The translations under genes and the position numbers were made by a program. DNA of 64,000 nt, from assembly GCF_006715045.1 (NCBI RefSeq), contig NZ_VFML01000002.1:868001-932000 (forward strand), read 5' to 3'. Shown piece after piece: positions 18,025-26,759 of this stretch. The notes beneath the pieces are model-generated. The model ran no database searches. It saw only the letters and a list, made by a program, of their open reading frames with translations, and was not told the origin of the DNA. Source of the DNA: Amycolatopsis cihanbeyliensis. Its GTDB lineage: Bacteria > Actinomycetota > Actinomycetes > Mycobacteriales > Pseudonocardiaceae. Numbering within the stretch: position 1 is the stretch's first letter; each line of letters begins with the position of its first letter.

Positions 18025-18288
18025 ATGTCCACAACATACGAGCCCACCGCACGGACACTCGCGATCCTGCGCGCCGTCGCGGCGGGACGAGTCCAGCTCA
18101 CCCGAGGAAGCGAACCCGACCTGTTCGTCGACGGCATGGCCTGCTGCGACCAGTTCACCGCACACCTGCTCGTCCACGACGGCCTCATCGCACCCGCCCC
18201 CTGGCCGGAGGCGGCGGCGTCCCTGGTCCCCGCCGTGCTCACCGAAGCCGGTTCCGCCGTGCTCACCGCCGCGCGGCAGGCGGCCTGA
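18025..18288 (+). CDS. Small conserved hypothetical protein
   Basis: 87 residues from ATG 18025, with GAGGAAC upstream. A helical N-terminus (TARTLAILRAVAAGRVQLTRG) followed by DLFVDGMACCDQFTAHLLVHDGLIAPA suggests a small winged-helix-like fold, with a Cys-Cys pair. Similar small proteins are common in Pseudonocardiaceae, without known function. The reading frame is open to ATG 17929, which is embedded in the shared LysR-site motif, so a longer 119-residue form is possible. Confidence 0.65.
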   Translation: MSTTYEPTARTLAILRAVAAGRVQLTRGSEPDLFVDGMACCDQFTAHLLVHDGLIAPAPWPEAAASLVPAVLTEAGSAVLTAARQAA

Positions 18289-18306
18289 CCGCCCCGGCCC
18301 CTCAGC

Positions 18307-18352
18307 TTGGTTGGGCCCGACGAGATACCGCTGAACCGTCGGGCCCAACCAA
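18307..18352. terminator. Bidirectional terminator hairpin
   Basis: Perfect 16-bp inverted repeat TTGGTTGGGCCCGACG at 18307-18322 and its complement at 18337-18352, loop 14 nt, between the convergent small gene (ends 18288) and permease gene (ends 18391). Confidence 0.85.
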
Positions 18353-18390
18353 CCCCACCATCGTCCCCCGGTCCAAGCGGCTCGCCGGGC

Positions 18391-19770
18391 TCAACGACCG
18401 GTGAGCTCCCCCTCCGGGCGACCGCGGGGCAGGCGCAGCAGCAGTACGATCCCGGCCGCCCACCAGAGCCCGACGATGAGCCATTCGGCGGGCCAGGTCA
18501 GCGCCGCGGGCATGCCGGGCAGGAACAGCACCGCCGTGCCGAGGCTGAGCACCGCGGCGAGGGTGCCGACCGTCCGGCCGTGCCGCAGCCGGAAGGGCCG
18601 CGACAGCCCCGGTTCCCTGCGGCGCAGCACCAGGAACGTCACCGCGACCAGCAGGTAGGCCACGACGATGCTGAGGCTTCCCGCGTCCACCAGCCACACC
18701 AGCATCTGCCTGCCGAACAGCGGCGCGAGCACGGAGAGCGAACCGATGAACAGCACGGCGTTGGACGGCGTGCCGAACCGCGGATGCACCTTGGCGAACC
18801 ACCTCGGCAGCATCCCGGAGTCGGCCATCGCGAAGACCAGCCGGCTCGCGCCGAGCAGGAAGCCGTTCCAGCTGGTGAGGATGCCGGTGATCCCGCCGAC
18901 CACGAGCACCGTGCCCATCGCCTCGCTGCCCCACAACGCCGCCATCGCCTCGGCTGTGGGCAACTCCGCACCGCCCGCCTCCGACCGGCCGAGTCCGGAG
19001 CCGACGGTGAGCATGATCAGCACGTACCAGGTGGTCGCGAGGGCCACCGAGACCACGAGCAGCCTGCCGATCCGGCGCGGCGGCAGGTTGATCTCGCCTG
19101 CCGATTGCGGGATGACATCGAAGCCGACGAACAGGAACGGCGTGGCGACCAGCACGACCAGCACGCCGGCGGCGCCGTCGGCGAACAACGGTTCCAGGTT
19201 CGCCACCGATCCGCCGAGGAAGGACCCGGTGGCCAGCAGCACGCCCACCACCACCAGGAAGAGCACCGCGGCCGTCTGGAACACCGCCGCAGGGCGGACG
19301 CCGACATAGTTCAGCGCGGTGACCACCAGCGCGGCGGCTATCCCCACCGCCGCCCAGGTGGCGTAGACGTCGTAGCCGGCAACCGACCACAGCTTGCCGG
19401 CAGGCAGGTCCGGGACCAGGTAGAGCACGGTCTGCGGAAGGGCGACCGCCTCGAAGGCGACCACCGAGACGTAGCCGAGGACCAGGGTCCACGAGGTGAT
19501 GAACGCCGGCCGGGTGCCGAGCGCACGCAACACGTAGTTGTGTTCCCCACCTGCGTGCGGCATGGCGGAGACCAGCTCGGCGTAGGTCAGCCCGACCAGG
19601 CCGACGACCAGCCCACCGGCGACGAAGGCCAGCGCGGAGCCGAGGCCGCCGGCCTCGTCGAGGAACTCGCCGGTCAGCACGATCCAGCCGAACCCGATCA
19701 TCGCGCCGAAGGCGATCGCGAGGACGTCGAGCCTGCCGAGCACCCGGGTGAATCCCTCGTGCTGCGCCAT
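18391..19770 (-). CDS. APC superfamily amino-acid permease
   Basis: 459 residues with about twelve membrane helices. The first helix carries the APC signature (LDVLAIAFGAMIGFGWIVL) and the second YAELVSAMPHAGGEHNYV; the GVRPAAVFQTAA and FVGFDVIPQSAGEI segments also fit. It probably imports amino acids by proton symport; the substrate is not readable. The ATG at 19770 is preceded by AAAGGGGG. It is monocistronic and divergent from the hydrolase gene. Confidence 0.82.
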   Translation of the reverse strand: MAQHEGFTRVLGRLDVLAIAFGAMIGFGWIVLTGEFLDEAGGLGSALAFVAGGLVVGLVGLTYAELVSAMPHAGGEHNYVLRALGTRPAFITSWTLVLGYVSVVAFEAVALPQTVLYLVPDLPAGKLWSVAGYDVYATWAAVGIAAALVVTALNYVGVRPAAVFQTAAVLFLVVVGVLLATGSFLGGSVANLEPLFADGAAGVLVVLVATPFLFVGFDVIPQSAGEINLPPRRIGRLLVVSVALATTWYVLIMLTVGSGLGRSEAGGAELPTAEAMAALWGSEAMGTVLVVGGITGILTSWNGFLLGASRLVFAMADSGMLPRWFAKVHPRFGTPSNAVLFIGSLSVLAPLFGRQMLVWLVDAGSLSIVVAYLLVAVTFLVLRRREPGLSRPFRLRHGRTVGTLAAVLSLGTAVLFLPGMPAALTWPAEWLIVGLWWAAGIVLLLRLPRGRPEGELTGR

Positions 19771-19873
19771 CGCTGCCCCCTTTCGCGGACCGGTGATCAG
19801 CAGAGCTTCCGCGGCGGTGCCGAGGCCCGTCAAGATCCGTTTCCACCGGGCCCGGTGTGGCAGGATCGCCGGC

Positions 19874-20634
19874 GTGGATGCCGATGCGCGGATGTACCTA
19901 CGGCGAGGTGGCCGGGACACGGGACCGTTGCTGGTGCTGCTGCACGGGCTGGGCGCCACCGGGGAGGTGTGGAACGACCTCACCGAAGGACTGCCCGGCC
20001 GGTGGCCGGGTGGCTGGCTCGTCCCCGACCTGCCGGGTCACGGCCGCTCGGCACCGGTGCCGCGCTACTCCTTCGGGCGGCTGGCCGCCGAGGTGGCCGG
20101 GGCGCTACCCACCGACCGCGAGCTGGTGGTGCTCGGGCACTCCCTCGGCGGCGTGCTCGGGCTGGCCCTCGCCAGTGGCTGGTTCGGCGTCCCGGTGGCC
20201 GGGGTGTGCGCGCTCGGCGTCAAGATCCGCTGGTCGGAAGAGGAGCTGTCCAGTGCGGCAGGCCTGGCGCGGAAACCGAACCGGATCTTCCCCTCCCGCC
20301 ACGAGGCCGCCGAGCGGGCGCTCAAGGTCGCCGGACTCACCGGGCTGTGGCAGCCCGACTCCCCCGCGCTGGAGCCGAGCATCGAGCGGGTCGGTGAGGG
20401 CTGGCGGCCGACCATGGACCCGGCGGCGTTCGGCGTCGGCGCCCCCGACCTGCCCGGCCTGCTCGCCGCCTGCCGCGCCACGACCCTGCTCGCAGCGGGC
20501 GAGCACGACCCGATGTGCCCCGAGGAGCACCTGCGCGCGCTCGACACGGAGTTCGAGGCACTCCCGGTATCGGCCACAACGCCCACGTCGAGGCCCCCGT
20601 GGCCCTCCTCCCCCTGCTGGACCGCCTGCCGTGA
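19874..20634 (+). pseudogene. Alpha/beta hydrolase with 1-nt frameshift
   Basis: From GTG 19874 the frame encodes an alpha/beta hydrolase: oxyanion motif LHGLGATG, LPGHGRSAP, nucleophile elbow GHSLGG (Ser at about residue 93) and acid AGEHDPM. Near 20561-20566 the frame breaks: CTCCCGG reads LPVSATT, while one extra C would give LPGIGHNAHVEAP, which carries the catalytic His, and end at TGA 20632-20634 just before a terminator. As written the frame runs on to 20731 with junk. Either the gene is inactivated by a single-base loss or this is a sequencing error. Confidence 0.8.
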
Positions 20635-20639
20635 GTGGC

Positions 20640-20672
20640 GACCCGTTCCCCGCGAAACGCGCGGAACGGGTC
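20640..20672. terminator. Terminator between convergent hydrolase and kynureninase
   Basis: GACCCGTTCC at 20640-20649 pairs with GGAACGGGTC at 20663-20672, with inner CGCG-AAA-CGCG pairing. It starts six bases after the repaired hydrolase stop (20634) and overlaps the kynureninase stop. Confidence 0.75.
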
Positions 20673-21855
20673 ACGCACAGCAGGTGGCCAGTGCGGCGAT
20701 GGCGGACTCGAGTTGGGCGTCGGAAAGGTAGGGGGCGGGGCCGAGGCGGAGGTACTCGCCGCGGCTGTCGGTGGAGACACCGCGCTCGGCGAGTGCCTGG
20801 CGCAACCCCGCCGCGTCCCGGCAGCGCAGGGCCAGGAAGCCGGCGAACTCGGTGAGCGGCACGCCGCGGTCCCTGGTGATCACCGACTCCGGCAGGTCCA
20901 GCCGGTCGAAGCGGTCGGCGAGCAGGCCGAGCTGGTGCTGCGTCACCGTGCGCAGGAACTCCGGGGTGAGCCCCCGCTCGGCGCGGAACCGCAGGACCCG
21001 CGCCGCCCGGTAGTGGCTGGTCGGGTCATAGGTCGCGCCGGCGAACCGGTCCCCACCCCGCGCGTAGACCACCCGGTCCGGGTCGGGCTCCTCGGCCAGC
21101 GTGCCGAACTCGGCGAACCAGCCGGTGACCACCGGGCGCAGGCCGGCGGCGTGCGGGGGAAGCCGCAGGAAGCAGTTGCCCTCGCCCAGCTGCAGGTACT
21201 TGTACCCGCCACCGAGCACCCAGGCGTCACCGAGCCCGAGCTCCCGCAGCGGTAGCGGGAACACGCCGAGCGCGTGGTAGGCGTCGACCACCAGCTCGGC
21301 CCCGCGCGACCGGCAGGCCGCCGCCACCGCGTCCAGGCCCGGCACGATCCGCGCGGTCTCGAACAGCACCGCCGACACCAGTACCGCGGCCGTGCGGTCG
21401 TCCACCACGGCGGCGAGGCGCTCGGCGAGCGTGCCTGCCGGTGCCGCGGGTACCCGGACCACCTCGATGCCTTCCTCCGCGAGCCTGGCAAGCTGCCGGC
21501 GCGCGGAGTGGAACTCCCCGTCCGTGGTCACCAACCGCGGCCGCCTCCGAATGTCCACACTGGACAAAAAGCGGACCAGCAGCTCATGCGTGTTGACCCC
21601 GAGTGCGATATCCCCGTCATCGGCGAGCAACGCCCGCACGCCGACGCGCACCTCCTCGGCCATCCGGGAGGCCGCCTCCCACTTCGCGTCCACATCCCGC
21701 GCGGCGTCCTCGAACGCGGCCAGCTGACCCTCGCGCGCGACGTCCGGCCACGCCTGGTGCGAGTGCCCGGTCAGCAGCAGGCGCTCACCGACCCGGAACC
21801 GCGAGTACTCCGCGGCGAGCGCGTTCGGCGTGCGGCGCAACGAATCCAGGTTCAC
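20671..21855 (-). CDS. kynU: Kynureninase
   Basis: 394 residues, PLP-dependent aminotransferase class V fold. DAYHALGVFP carries the PLP-binding Asp, and GGGYKYLQLGEGNCF carries the Schiff-base Lys (about residue 219), in the kynureninase arrangement. It cleaves L-kynurenine to anthranilate and alanine. The GTG start at 21855 overlaps the dioxygenase stop (GTGA), giving translational coupling; a start at ATG 21876 is less likely. With the neighbouring dioxygenase it forms the upper tryptophan catabolic route. Confidence 0.85.
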   Translation of the reverse strand: MNLDSLRRTPNALAAEYSRFRVGERLLLTGHSHQAWPDVAREGQLAAFEDAARDVDAKWEAASRMAEEVRVGVRALLADDGDIALGVNTHELLVRFLSSVDIRRRPRLVTTDGEFHSARRQLARLAEEGIEVVRVPAAPAGTLAERLAAVVDDRTAAVLVSAVLFETARIVPGLDAVAAACRSRGAELVVDAYHALGVFPLPLRELGLGDAWVLGGGYKYLQLGEGNCFLRLPPHAAGLRPVVTGWFAEFGTLAEEPDPDRVVYARGGDRFAGATYDPTSHYRAARVLRFRAERGLTPEFLRTVTQHQLGLLADRFDRLDLPESVITRDRGVPLTEFAGFLALRCRDAAGLRQALAERGVSTDSRGEYLRLGPAPYLSDAQLESAIAALATCCA

Positions 21856-22631
21856 AGCTTGCTCCGTACCGCCCACAGGTCAGGAAAAGCGGGCGTGAAC
21901 AGCGTAGTACGCAGGTAGGCCGCGCCGGATGAGCCACCGGTTCCCGCCTTGTCCCCGATCGTGCGCCGCACCATCTGCACGTGCCGGTACCGCCACTCCT
22001 GCATGCCCTCGTCCAGGTCCACCAGCTGCTCGCAGAGCAACGCGGGCCCGGCATCGTCCGCGTACACCCGCAGCAGGGTCGCCTGCAACTCCGCGGAGGG
22101 CTGCACCGGTTGCCGGACGTCGGACCGCTCGAGGACCGGGTAGCCACACACCCGCAGGTACGCACGGAACGAGTCGCACAGCGAGGGCCGCGACATCGCG
22201 TCCGCGATCCGCCGCCTGGCCTCGCTGCCCTCCGGGTAGTGCCGGAACACCTGCTCGTCCCGCCTGCCGAGCACGGCCTCCAGCTCCCGGAACTGCGCGG
22301 ACTCGAAGCCACTCGCCGCGTCCAGCCTGGCCCGGAACCCGGCGAACTGGCTCGGCGTCATGGTCTCCAGCACATCGATCTGCGCCACCACCACCTTCAG
22401 CACGGTGAGCACCCTGCGCAGGCCGCGGGAGGCATGCGCGGTGTCCCCTGCGGCCAACCGGTCCTGCACGTAACCCAGCTCGTGCAGGATCTGCTTGAAC
22501 CACAGCTCGTACACCTGGTGGATGACGATGAACAGCATCTCGTCGTGCTCGTCCGAACGCGGCCGCTGTGCCCCCAGCACCTCGTCCAGCGCGAGGTAGG
22601 ACGTGTAGGTCAGCGCGGGGCTGTCGTTCAT
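21852..22631 (-). CDS. kynA: Tryptophan 2,3-dioxygenase
   Basis: 259 residues. All family landmarks are present: active-site His in FIVIHQVYELWFKQ (about 38), Arg in FAGFRARL followed by SGFESAQFRELE (about 100-116), heme-ligand His in YRHVQMVRRTIG (about 217) and the GTGGSSGAAYL loop. It opens the indole ring of tryptophan to N-formylkynurenine using O2. The frame continues upstream through a duplicated 81-bp unit to GTG at 22819, but ATG 22631 gives the normal family length. Confidence 0.9.
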   Translation of the reverse strand: MNDSPALTYTSYLALDEVLGAQRPRSDEHDEMLFIVIHQVYELWFKQILHELGYVQDRLAAGDTAHASRGLRRVLTVLKVVVAQIDVLETMTPSQFAGFRARLDAASGFESAQFRELEAVLGRRDEQVFRHYPEGSEARRRIADAMSRPSLCDSFRAYLRVCGYPVLERSDVRQPVQPSAELQATLLRVYADDAGPALLCEQLVDLDEGMQEWRYRHVQMVRRTIGDKAGTGGSSGAAYLRTTLFTPAFPDLWAVRSKL

Positions 22632-22654
22632 GGCTCGCCCGTCGTCGGCGCCGC

Positions 22655-22816
22655 CACGCTCGGCTCCTCCTCCCCGCGCTCCTCGGCCCGCGGGCCGGAC
22701 CTGCGATGCTCGCTCGTCGTCGTCCTCAGCGCCACCACGCTCGGCTCCTCCTCCCCGCGCTCCTCGGCCCGCGGGCCGGACCTGCGATGCTCGCTCGTCG
22801 TCGTCCTCACGGTCGT
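22655..22816. repeat. 81-bp tandem direct duplication
   Basis: Two near-perfect copies of an 81-bp unit (about 22655-22735 and 22736-22810 plus) fill the gap between the PaaX-type and dioxygenase genes. The unit is 27 codons, so it keeps the minus-strand frame open into kynA. Each copy holds the palindrome GGCCCGCGGGCC. Confidence 0.8.
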
Positions 22817-23620
22817 TCACGGGGTGACCACCTCGTCGAAGTGTCGCCCGGCGGCCTCGGCGAGCGCCGGGTAGAGATCCTGGAACAGCGCCACCGCGTC
22901 GGCCCGCCGGCGGGGCGGTGGCACCAGTGCCTCGGGCAGTTCGGGGTCGAGCATCGGAAACCGGCGGAACGCGTGCACCAGCCTGGTCCGCACGGCGAAC
23001 GCGGTGGCGTCGTCCAACCGGACGTTCTGGTACCGCTCGAACTCCGCGACGAACGCGGCGTAGCGCTCGGCCAGTGCCTCCAGGTCCCAGGCGCGGGCCG
23101 CGAACACCCGCACGTCCACCGGCGCGGGCGGCCTGCCCACCATCAGCCCGGCATGTGGGCGCACTTCCAGCTCCGCCAGCAGCTCGGCCACCTCCCGCTC
23201 CCGGTCGTGCGGCGCCAGCCAGGTGCCGTCGCCGACCGGGCCGAAACCGAGGAAACGCAACCGGCGCACCAGGCGGGCCCTGGCCAGCTTGCGATCCTCC
23301 GGAACGCTGTGCCACAGCAGGGTCCACGGTTCGTCCGCGGATCGCCGCCGCCCGAAGGAGAAGATGCGCTCGTCGCCATCGGCGAGGATGGCCAGCGTGC
23401 GCCCGGAAGGGGTGTAGTGCACCTGCCTGCCGTCGCGATGACGTTCCAGCAGGTCCCGCTGGGCCATTCTGGTCAGCGCCACTCGCGCCGCACCCGCGGA
23501 GAAACCGAGTTCGGCCAGCAACGCCACCAGGCCGCCCGCCCACACCGACCGGTGCCGCCGCGGCCGCAGGTAGCTGCCGAGCAGGGTCATCACCAGCTCC
23601 TGTGGCGCCTGCTCGACCAT
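22817..23620 (-). CDS. PaaX family transcriptional repressor
   Basis: 267 residues. A winged-helix N-terminus (about 1-85: LLGSYLRPRR, LLAELGFSAGAARVALTRMAQRDLLE) and a C-terminal PaaX domain (FGFGPVGDGTWLAPHD, then MLDPELPEALVPPP). PaaX proteins repress aryl-CoA catabolic genes until an aryl-CoA thioester binds. It sits between the kynurenine genes and the divergent CoA-thioester genes and is probably induced by anthraniloyl-CoA. ATG 23620 is chosen; a start at 23653 would fall inside the operator palindrome. Confidence 0.82.
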   Translation of the reverse strand: MVEQAPQELVMTLLGSYLRPRRHRSVWAGGLVALLAELGFSAGAARVALTRMAQRDLLERHRDGRQVHYTPSGRTLAILADGDERIFSFGRRRSADEPWTLLWHSVPEDRKLARARLVRRLRFLGFGPVGDGTWLAPHDREREVAELLAELEVRPHAGLMVGRPPAPVDVRVFAARAWDLEALAERYAAFVAEFERYQNVRLDDATAFAVRTRLVHAFRRFPMLDPELPEALVPPPRRRADAVALFQDLYPALAEAAGRHFDEVVTP

Positions 23621-23648
23621 GACCTCACCACGCACACTCCCAACTCTA

Positions 23649-23672
23649 TACACATCACCGGAGTGAGGTGTA
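23649..23672. promoter_or_regulatory. Candidate PaaX operator
   Basis: Imperfect palindrome TACACATCAC-CGGA-GTGAGGTGTA (nine of ten arm positions pair), in the 63-bp gap between the PaaX-type gene and the divergent oxidoreductase gene. The position allows control of both directions. Confidence 0.55.
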
Positions 23673-23683
23673 ATTTGATCCGG

Positions 23684-24487
23684 GTGAAGGTCGGGATCGG
23701 ACTACCGAACACGACACCGGGCACCGGCGGCACGCTCCTGCTCGAGTGGGCGCGCCGGGCCGACGCGGGCCCGTTCTCCTCGCTGGCCGTCCTCGACCGG
23801 CTGGTCTACGACAGCCTCGATCCCTTCACCGCACTGGCCGCGGCGGCCGCGGTCACCGAGCGGGTCAGGCTGGCGACGATGATCGCGATCGGCCCGCTGC
23901 GGGGCGCCGCGTTGCTGGCCAAGCAGGCCGACTCGGTGCACACGATCTCCGGCGGCAGGCTCACCCTCGGCCTGGCCGTGGGCGCCCGGCGGGACGACTA
24001 CGAGGCGGCGGGCGCCGACCACCGCACCCGTGGCGAGACGCTGTCCGCGCAGCTGGCACACCTGCGCGGCGACGAGCGTGCGATGGAGCTGCTCGTGGGC
24101 GGGGCGAGCGGTGCCGCACTGGCCAGGATGGCCCGCTACGCCGACGGGTACGCGCACGGTGGCGGCCCGCCACGGGCGTTCGCCTCGGCCGCGACCAGGG
24201 CGAGGGCCGCCTGGCGGGACCACGGCCGTCCGGGCCGGCCGCGCCTGTGGGGGCAGGGCTACTTCGCGCTCGGCGATCCCGAGCGGGGCGGCGACTACCT
24301 GCGGGACTACTACGCCTTCACCGGGCCGTTCGCCGAGCGGATCGCCGCCGCGAACCTCACCAGCGCCCGCGCCGTGCGGGACTTCGTGCGCGGCTATCGC
24401 GAGGCGGGCTGCGACGAGCTGGTGCTGTTGCCCACCGTGCCCGACCCTGCCGAGGTCGACCGGCTGGCGGAGGCGCTCGCGATATGA
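23684..24487 (+). CDS. LLM-class flavin-dependent oxidoreductase
   Basis: 267 residues from GTG 23684, a short member of the luciferase-like monooxygenase superfamily: GIGLPNTTPGTGG, FSSLAVLDRLVYDSLDPF, LATMIAIGPLR and LTLGLAVGARRDDYEAAG. The cofactor (FMN or F420) and substrate are unknown. It is the first gene of the plus-strand array under the PaaX-type operator, so it may act on an intermediate of the same route, or be a bystander. Confidence 0.75.
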   Translation: MKVGIGLPNTTPGTGGTLLLEWARRADAGPFSSLAVLDRLVYDSLDPFTALAAAAAVTERVRLATMIAIGPLRGAALLAKQADSVHTISGGRLTLGLAVGARRDDYEAAGADHRTRGETLSAQLAHLRGDERAMELLVGGASGAALARMARYADGYAHGGGPPRAFASAATRARAAWRDHGRPGRPRLWGQGYFALGDPERGGDYLRDYYAFTGPFAERIAAANLTSARAVRDFVRGYREAGCDELVLLPTVPDPAEVDRLAEALAI

Positions 24488-24653
24488 GTACCTTCATGCC
24501 GAGCCGCGGCCGCCAAGCTAACCGCAGAGCGCGCCCCCGGCCGAAGGCCCCGCTATCGGGGCGGCGGGGCGCATGGCGTCATGGACATGCGCCGGGTGGC
24601 GAGCCGCGCCCCGTCGACACGGTCGCGGTCGCGCGCGAGAGCGCGGAGGAGAG

Positions 24654-26759
24654 ATGAAGGTGTCCGTGCTCGGCGCCGGGCCTTCCGGGCTGTATCTGGG
24701 GATACTGCTGAAGAAGGCGCGCGCCGGGCACGAGGTCACCGTCCTCGAGCGCAACCCGCCGGACGCGACCTTCGGCTGGGGCGTGGTGCTCTCCGAGGAG
24801 ACCCTCGGCGCGCTGCGCGACGCCGACTACCCCAGCTTCCTCGAGATCACCGACACCTTCGCCCGCTGGGACGCCATCGACATCTCCTATCGCGGCGAGC
24901 TGCGACGTTGCCGGGGCCACGGGTTCTCCGCGATCGCGCGCAAGCGGTTGCTGAACATCCTGCAACGCCGCTGCGCCGAGCTCGGGGTCGAGCTGCGCTT
25001 CGGCGTGGAGGTGGCGGACCCGGCCGCGCTCGCCGCCGAGTCCGACCTGCTGGTGGCCGCGGACGGGGTGCACAGCATCGCCCGCCGCACCTGGGATTTC
25101 GGCAGCACGGTACGGCCACAGGGCGGCAAGTACATCTGGTACGGCACCGACCGGGTCTTCGACGCCTTCCGGTTCGCCTTCGCCGACACCGAGCACGGCA
25201 TGATCCAGGTGCATGCCTACCCGTTCGACGAGCACACCAGCACCTTCATCGTGGAGACGCCCGCGGACACCTGGCAGGCCGCGGGGCTGCCCGAGGCGAG
25301 CGAGCGGGAGAGCGTCGAGTTCTGCGAGCGGCTGTTCGCCGCCGATCTCGCCGGGCACCGGCTGCTGTCGAACAAGTCGGTGTGGCTGGACTTCCCGCTG
25401 GTGCGCAACCGTAGCTGGCAGGCGAAGAACGTGGTGCTGCTCGGGGATGCCGCGCACACCGCGCACTTCACCATCGGCTCGGGTACCAAGCTGGCGATGG
25501 AGGACGCGATCGCGCTGGCGAACGCCTTCGTCCGGCACGGCAACACCCCGGCGGCGATCCAGCCCGCGCTGGCCGACTACGAGCAGGAGCGGCGGCCCGT
25601 GGTGGACCGCTTCCAGCAGGCCGCCGCGGACAGCGCGGACTACTTCACCCGGGTGGGCAGGCATGCCCGGCTGGACCCGCCGCAGTTCGCGATGAACCTG
25701 CTCACCCGCAGCGGGCGGATCAGCCACGGCAACCTCGCCCAGCGGGACCCGGACTTCGTGCGCGCCGTGGACGCCTGGTTCGCCGGGGGCGGGGCCCGGC
25801 TTTTCGGCCCGCCCCCGATGCTGGTGCCGCTGCGGCTCGGCGACACCGTGCTGCCGAACCGGGTGGTGTGCACCGCCGCCGGTCCCGAGGAGCTGGCCGA
25901 ACGCGCCCGCGGCGGCCCCGGGCTGGTGCTGACCGAACTGGTCGCGGTGTGCGCGGACGGCCGCACGGCGCCGGACTGCCCGGTACTGGACGGCGACACC
26001 ACGGCCTGGGAGGCCGCGGTCGGGCGCGCGCACGAGGCCGGTGCGCTGGCGGGAATACGGCTCGGCCACGCGGGCAGGCGGGGAGCGGTCCGGCAGGCCC
26101 GGTTCGGGGTGGACCTCCCGCTGCCCGCGGACCAGGCATGGCCGCTGCTGTCCGCGTCGGCGCTGCCGTACGGCCCGGGCAGTGCCACGCCGAAGGCCAT
26201 GGACGCCGAGGACACGGCCCGAGTCCGGGACGCCTTCGCCGGCGCGGCGGCGGCCGCCGTGCGGGCCGGGTTCGACCTGCTGGAGCTGGACTGCGCGCAC
26301 GGTGGGCTGCTGGCGAGCTTCCTGTCCCCGCTGGCCAACCACCGCACGGACGGCTACGGCGGGAGCGTCGAGGGCAGGCTGCGGTTGCCGCTGGAGGTAC
26401 TGGCGGACGTCCGCGCGGCGGCCGACGGCAGGCCGGTCGTGGTGCGCCTGAGCGTCACCGACTGGGCGCCGCGCGGGCTGTCCCTGGACGAGGGGGTCGA
26501 ACTGGCCCGTGCCATGGCACGGGCGGGGGCCACGCTGATTCACGTGGAGGCCGGGCAGACGGTGGCCGAGTCACGCCCGGTGTACCGGCGCGGTTTCCTC
26601 ACCGCGTTCGCCGACCGCGTGCGCAGCGAGGCCGAGGTGGCCACCATGGTCGGCGGGCACCTGACCACGACCGATGAGGCGAACACGGTGCTCGCCGCGG
26701 GCCGGGCCGATGTGTGCGTCCTGGAGCTCAGCACGACCTCGAACGGGGAGGCAGCGTGA
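24654..26759 (+). CDS. Two-domain aryl-CoA monooxygenase/reductase (2-aminobenzoyl-CoA type)
   Basis: 701 residues. Residues 1-380 are a class A flavin monooxygenase (GAGPSG at 7-12; GDAAHTAHFTIGSGTKLAMEDA late FAD motif). Residues 395-701 are an Old Yellow Enzyme-like reductase (LGHAGRRG, FDLLELDCAHGGLLASFLSPLANHRTDGYGGS, VRLSVTDW). This fusion occurs in 2-aminobenzoyl-CoA monooxygenase/reductase and in proteins annotated salicylyl-CoA 5-hydroxylase. With kynurenine genes upstream and an aryl-CoA ligase downstream, oxygenation and reduction of anthraniloyl-CoA to a 2-amino-5-oxocyclohexene-carbonyl-CoA is the best reading. GGAGGAGAG precedes ATG 24654. Confidence 0.78.
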   Translation: MKVSVLGAGPSGLYLGILLKKARAGHEVTVLERNPPDATFGWGVVLSEETLGALRDADYPSFLEITDTFARWDAIDISYRGELRRCRGHGFSAIARKRLLNILQRRCAELGVELRFGVEVADPAALAAESDLLVAADGVHSIARRTWDFGSTVRPQGGKYIWYGTDRVFDAFRFAFADTEHGMIQVHAYPFDEHTSTFIVETPADTWQAAGLPEASERESVEFCERLFAADLAGHRLLSNKSVWLDFPLVRNRSWQAKNVVLLGDAAHTAHFTIGSGTKLAMEDAIALANAFVRHGNTPAAIQPALADYEQERRPVVDRFQQAAADSADYFTRVGRHARLDPPQFAMNLLTRSGRISHGNLAQRDPDFVRAVDAWFAGGGARLFGPPPMLVPLRLGDTVLPNRVVCTAAGPEELAERARGGPGLVLTELVAVCADGRTAPDCPVLDGDTTAWEAAVGRAHEAGALAGIRLGHAGRRGAVRQARFGVDLPLPADQAWPLLSASALPYGPGSATPKAMDAEDTARVRDAFAGAAAAAVRAGFDLLELDCAHGGLLASFLSPLANHRTDGYGGSVEGRLRLPLEVLADVRAAADGRPVVVRLSVTDWAPRGLSLDEGVELARAMARAGATLIHVEAGQTVAESRPVYRRGFLTAFADRVRSEAEVATMVGGHLTTTDEANTVLAAGRADVCVLELSTTSNGEAA

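Noticed and set aside
22631..22819. Extended KynA start at GTG 22819
   Set aside because: The added residues are low-complexity repeat and the family length is reached from ATG 22631; left open as a finding.
24654..26759. Naming the fusion protein salicylyl-CoA 5-hydroxylase
   Set aside because: The fusion architecture is shared, but the kynurenine genes and PaaX-type regulator make anthraniloyl-CoA the better substrate; salicylate remains possible.
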